Origin: Flavihumibacter petaseus NBRC 106054 | GTDB taxonomy: Bacteria > Bacteroidota > Bacteroidia > Chitinophagales > Chitinophagaceae | DNA length: 64,000 nt | Direction of reading: 5' to 3' | Assembly (NCBI RefSeq): GCF_000974785.1 | Contig: NZ_BBWV01000001.1 | Span: forward strand, 2,281,169 to 2,345,168 | In this document: positions 61,883 to 64,000 of the stretch, one piece after another | How the letters are laid out: the number at the start of each line of letters is the position of its first letter | How positions within the stretch are numbered: the stretch's first letter is position 1 | Notes under the pieces: model-generated | The model's database searches: none | What the model saw: only the letters and a program-made list of their open reading frames with translations | What the model was told of the DNA's origin: nothing | Translations under genes and position numbers: made by a program

Positions 61883-63349
61883 TTAATCTTTAACGTTTGG
61901 GTCAGTTTCGTTCGATAGGTACAACGTGCCGATAACCAGGCAGATTCCGGCAACCAGCAGGGGGTACCACAGGCCAACCAGTTTGTCTGTACCCGACATA
62001 GTGGTCAAAAGGGTAGCGATGAAGGGTGTAAGCCCGCCGAACACACCATTTCCGATATGGTATGGCAATGACATGCTCGTATACCGGATTCGCGTCGGAA
62101 ACATCTCAACCAGGAATGCTGCAATGGGTCCGTAAACCATCGTTACGAGAAATACCTGCAGGAAAACCAGCAGCACGGCCTGCCGGTAACTGCCCGGATC
62201 AAGGTGCTTGTCGGTAAGTTGCGGGGCGCTGTTGTTGGTTTCCGTATAAGCGAAACCGTTAGGTAAGGTGATGCGCTTGCTGTTTTCCGCCAGTGGTGTT
62301 TCTGTAATGCCCATACTGACGGCTATTGCAGGGGGAGTGCTCAGGTGCAGCAACTGGCGGTAGATAGGCCGGTAGCTGAAAATAGCCAATGCCAGGCCGG
62401 CCATCATAATCCATTTACGGCCGTACCGGTCACTCAGTCTGCCGAAAAAAATAAAAAAGGGCGTGGCAAACAGGATGGCCCAGATAAGAATCGTTCTGCT
62501 CTGGTCGAAATTCACCTTGCAGGTATTTTCAAGAAATGACTGCGCATAGAATTGTCCTGTATACCAGACTACGCCCTGGCCCATGGTTGCGCCGAACAGT
62601 GCCAGCAATACCATTTTGAGATTGGTCTTGTGGCCAAAACTTTCCTTCAGCGGATTCTTTGAAATGCCGCCTTCCGATTTCAGCCTTGCAAAGAGGGGAG
62701 ATTCCGCCATTTTCATGCGGATATAAATAGAGACCAGTACGAGAAATATGGAAACCAGGAACGGGATGCGCCAGCCCCAGGTATTGAATTTCCGGATGGA
62801 TTCGTTCAGGTCAGGATCGAGGCTGTGACGGGTAAGCAGGATGACACCGAGTGACAGAAAAAGTCCCAGGGTAGCGGTGGTCTGGATCCAGCTGGTAAAA
62901 TAACCCCGTTTGTCGGGGGGAGCATGTTCGGCAACATAAGTGGCGGCGCCGCCATATTCGCCTCCCAGGGCCAGGCCCTGCAGCAACCGCAACAGCAATA
63001 CCAGTAATGGCGCGGCAAATCCGATCGATTCATAACCGGGTACAAGGCCAATGGCAAAGGTTGAGCCACCCATGAGTACCAGGGTGAGCAGAAAAGTATT
63101 TTTCCGGCCGACAAGGTCGCCGAGACGGCCAAAAACCAGCGCACCGAATGGCCGCACAATAAAGCCCGCAGCAAAAGTTGCCAGCGTGCTGAGCAGTGCT
63201 GCAGTGGGATTTGTTTTGGGAAAAAATTGTTGAGCAATAACCGTGGCAAGGCTTCCGAAAATGTAAAAGTCATACCACTCAATCAGGGTACCGGCAGAAG
63301 AAGCGCCGATGATACGCCATATTCCGCGGCGGGAGGTTGTATGATTCAT
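61883..63349 (-). CDS. MFS transporter (metabolite:H+ symporter type)
   Basis: A 488-residue transporter with 12 predicted helices. The loop motif FGRLGDLVGRKNTFLLTLVL lies between helices 2 and 3, with the repeat FFGRLSDRYGRKWIMM in the second half, and LALGGEYGGAATYVAEHAP marks the MHS (ProP/KgtP-like) group. An 80-residue insertion between helices 9 and 10 (with ENSKRITLPNGFAYTETNNS) is unusual in length. It is divergent from acetyl-CoA synthetase with 42 nt between starts; an organic-acid substrate such as acetate is possible. Confidence 0.88.
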   Translation of the reverse strand: MNHTTSRRGIWRIIGASSAGTLIEWYDFYIFGSLATVIAQQFFPKTNPTAALLSTLATFAAGFIVRPFGALVFGRLGDLVGRKNTFLLTLVLMGGSTFAIGLVPGYESIGFAAPLLVLLLRLLQGLALGGEYGGAATYVAEHAPPDKRGYFTSWIQTTATLGLFLSLGVILLTRHSLDPDLNESIRKFNTWGWRIPFLVSIFLVLVSIYIRMKMAESPLFARLKSEGGISKNPLKESFGHKTNLKMVLLALFGATMGQGVVWYTGQFYAQSFLENTCKVNFDQSRTILIWAILFATPFFIFFGRLSDRYGRKWIMMAGLALAIFSYRPIYRQLLHLSTPPAIAVSMGITETPLAENSKRITLPNGFAYTETNNSAPQLTDKHLDPGSYRQAVLLVFLQVFLVTMVYGPIAAFLVEMFPTRIRYTSMSLPYHIGNGVFGGLTPFIATLLTTMSGTDKLVGLWYPLLVAGICLVIGTLYLSNETDPNVKD

Positions 63350-63360
63350 ACTTAAACATA

Positions 63361-63387
63361 CTAAATTAGCGGCCTAATATAAAGTTG
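63361..63387. promoter_or_regulatory. Divergent promoter region between the MFS and acs genes
   Basis: Within 42 nt lie a minus-strand TAATTTAG (63361-63368, 11 nt before the MFS ATG) and a plus-strand TAAAGTTG (63380-63387, 4 nt before the acs ATG), each one mismatch from TAnnTTTG. Confidence 0.35.
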
Positions 63388-63391
63388 CCAT

Positions 63392-64000
63392 ATGTCTTAC
63401 CCGTATCAGATCCAGTCGCCCGAACAATACCAGGCCCAGTATAAGAAAAGTGTGGAAGACCCCGAAGGTTTCTGGGCAGATGTTGCCGGACACTTTTACT
63501 GGCGGAAAAGATGGGATACAGTGTTGCAGTGGAATTTTAAAACACCCAATGTGGAATGGTTCAAGGGAGGCCGGTTGAACATTACCGAAAATTGCCTTGA
63601 CCGTCACCTCGGTTCGCTGGGTAACAAACCGGCGATCATCTGGGAACCCAATGATCCATCCGACGACCACCGCATCCTAACCTACCGGGAGTTGCATAAC
63701 AAGGTGATGCAGTTCGCCAATGTGCTCAAAAATAACCAGGTGCAGAAAGGTGACCGGGTTTGTATTTACATGGGCATGGTGCCTGAACTGGCGATTGCCG
63801 TATTGGCCTGCGCCCGCATCGGTGCCGTACATTCGGTGATCTTCGGGGGCTTCAGTGCGCAGAGTATTGCCGACCGTATTCTCGATGCCCAGGCATCGTT
63901 TGTGATTACCTGCGATGGCGCGTATCGCGGCAACAAGGAGATCCCACTGAAGAATGTGATTGACGATGCCCTTGTACAGTGTAAAAATGTGAAAAAGGTG
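63392..64000 (+). CDS. acs: Acetyl-CoA synthetase (partial, 3' end outside window)
   Basis: The first 203 codons of acetate-CoA ligase, cut by the window end. It starts MSYPYQIQSPEQYQAQYKKS and contains GFWADVAGHFYWRKRWDTVL, the ENCLDRHL segment, AIIWEPNDPSDDHRILTYRE and GAVHSVIFGGFSAQSIADRI, all typical of Acs. The enzyme activates acetate to acetyl-CoA with ATP. The catalytic core lies beyond the edge. It is divergent from the MFS gene. Confidence 0.93.
   Translation, partial: MSYPYQIQSPEQYQAQYKKSVEDPEGFWADVAGHFYWRKRWDTVLQWNFKTPNVEWFKGGRLNITENCLDRHLGSLGNKPAIIWEPNDPSDDHRILTYRELHNKVMQFANVLKNNQVQKGDRVCIYMGMVPELAIAVLACARIGAVHSVIFGGFSAQSIADRILDAQASFVITCDGAYRGNKEIPLKNVIDDALVQCKNVKKV

Overview
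The window reads as a chromosomal segment of a Bacteroidota bacterium, most likely a member of the Chitinophagaceae or a close relative. The evidence is the gliding and type IX secretion genes gldC, gldH and gldA, the phylum-typical families DUF4290, DUF6089 and BatD, and the conserved order nadK, DUF6089, uppS, bamA, ompH, ompH, murI. The Bacteroidota promoter box TAnnTTTG also occurs exactly in front of at least sixteen genes. Coding density is very high and base composition looks balanced. I see no rRNA, tRNA, CRISPR array, insertion sequence or prophage. Both ends cut a gene: a DUF4290 gene on the left and acetyl-CoA synthetase on the right.

Layout. 1-4.6 kb: DUF4290 (minus), then a glycosyltransferase-like protein, gldC, yqeY, a CvpA-like membrane protein, a hydrolase and a CBS protein. 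4.6-13.6 kb: envelope block with an extra Omp85-type protein, nadK, a DUF6089 barrel, uppS, bamA, two Skp/OmpH chaperones and murI. 13.6-17.9 kb (minus): yidD-rnpA-rpmH, two lipoproteins, superoxide dismutase, tadA and dusB. 17.9-23.8 kb: CPBP protease, cdsA, pheS, a 3-hydroxyacyl-CoA dehydrogenase, an SDR epimerase and a secreted CarboxypepD-like protein. 23.8-28.6 kb: lpxD (minus), a leader with a terminator in front of a pseudouridine synthase, then yicC-gldH-histidine kinase-response regulator. 28.6-33.6 kb: batD, SDR and DUF2167 (minus), a HAD phosphatase and psd. 33.6-45.2 kb: an arginase-fold protein, a PBP4-like peptidase, mutL, a GH3/serine-hydrolase fusion, enolase, an FtsB-like protein, a small unknown, nth and an L,D-transpeptidase. 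45.2-45.8 kb: a repeat-rich intergenic region. 45.8-64 kb: a large GAF-like protein, a phosphoesterase/kinase-like/Omp85 fusion with a propeller lipoprotein, an HD-PycTM fusion with a FUSC protein, korA, gldA, carbonic anhydrase with a SulP transporter, small membrane proteins, an MFS transporter and acs.

Themes. Much of the window serves the envelope: lipid A (lpxD), phospholipid (cdsA, psd), peptidoglycan (uppS, murI, PBP4, L,D-transpeptidase, GH3/hydrolase), outer-membrane assembly (bamA, Skp) and gliding. The most unusual items are: an HD phosphohydrolase fused to a Pycsar-type membrane effector domain and placed 2 nt from a FUSC membrane protein; a 1219-residue surface protein joining a metallophosphatase, a kinase-like domain and an Omp85 barrel; an arginase-fold protein that keeps one metal site and loses the other; a hairpin-plus-terminator leader before a pseudouridine synthase; and six genes whose promoter box sits so close to the start codon that their mRNAs should be leaderless.

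All functional calls come from reading motifs and family resemblance by eye. No database search, fold prediction or RNA-folding program was run.
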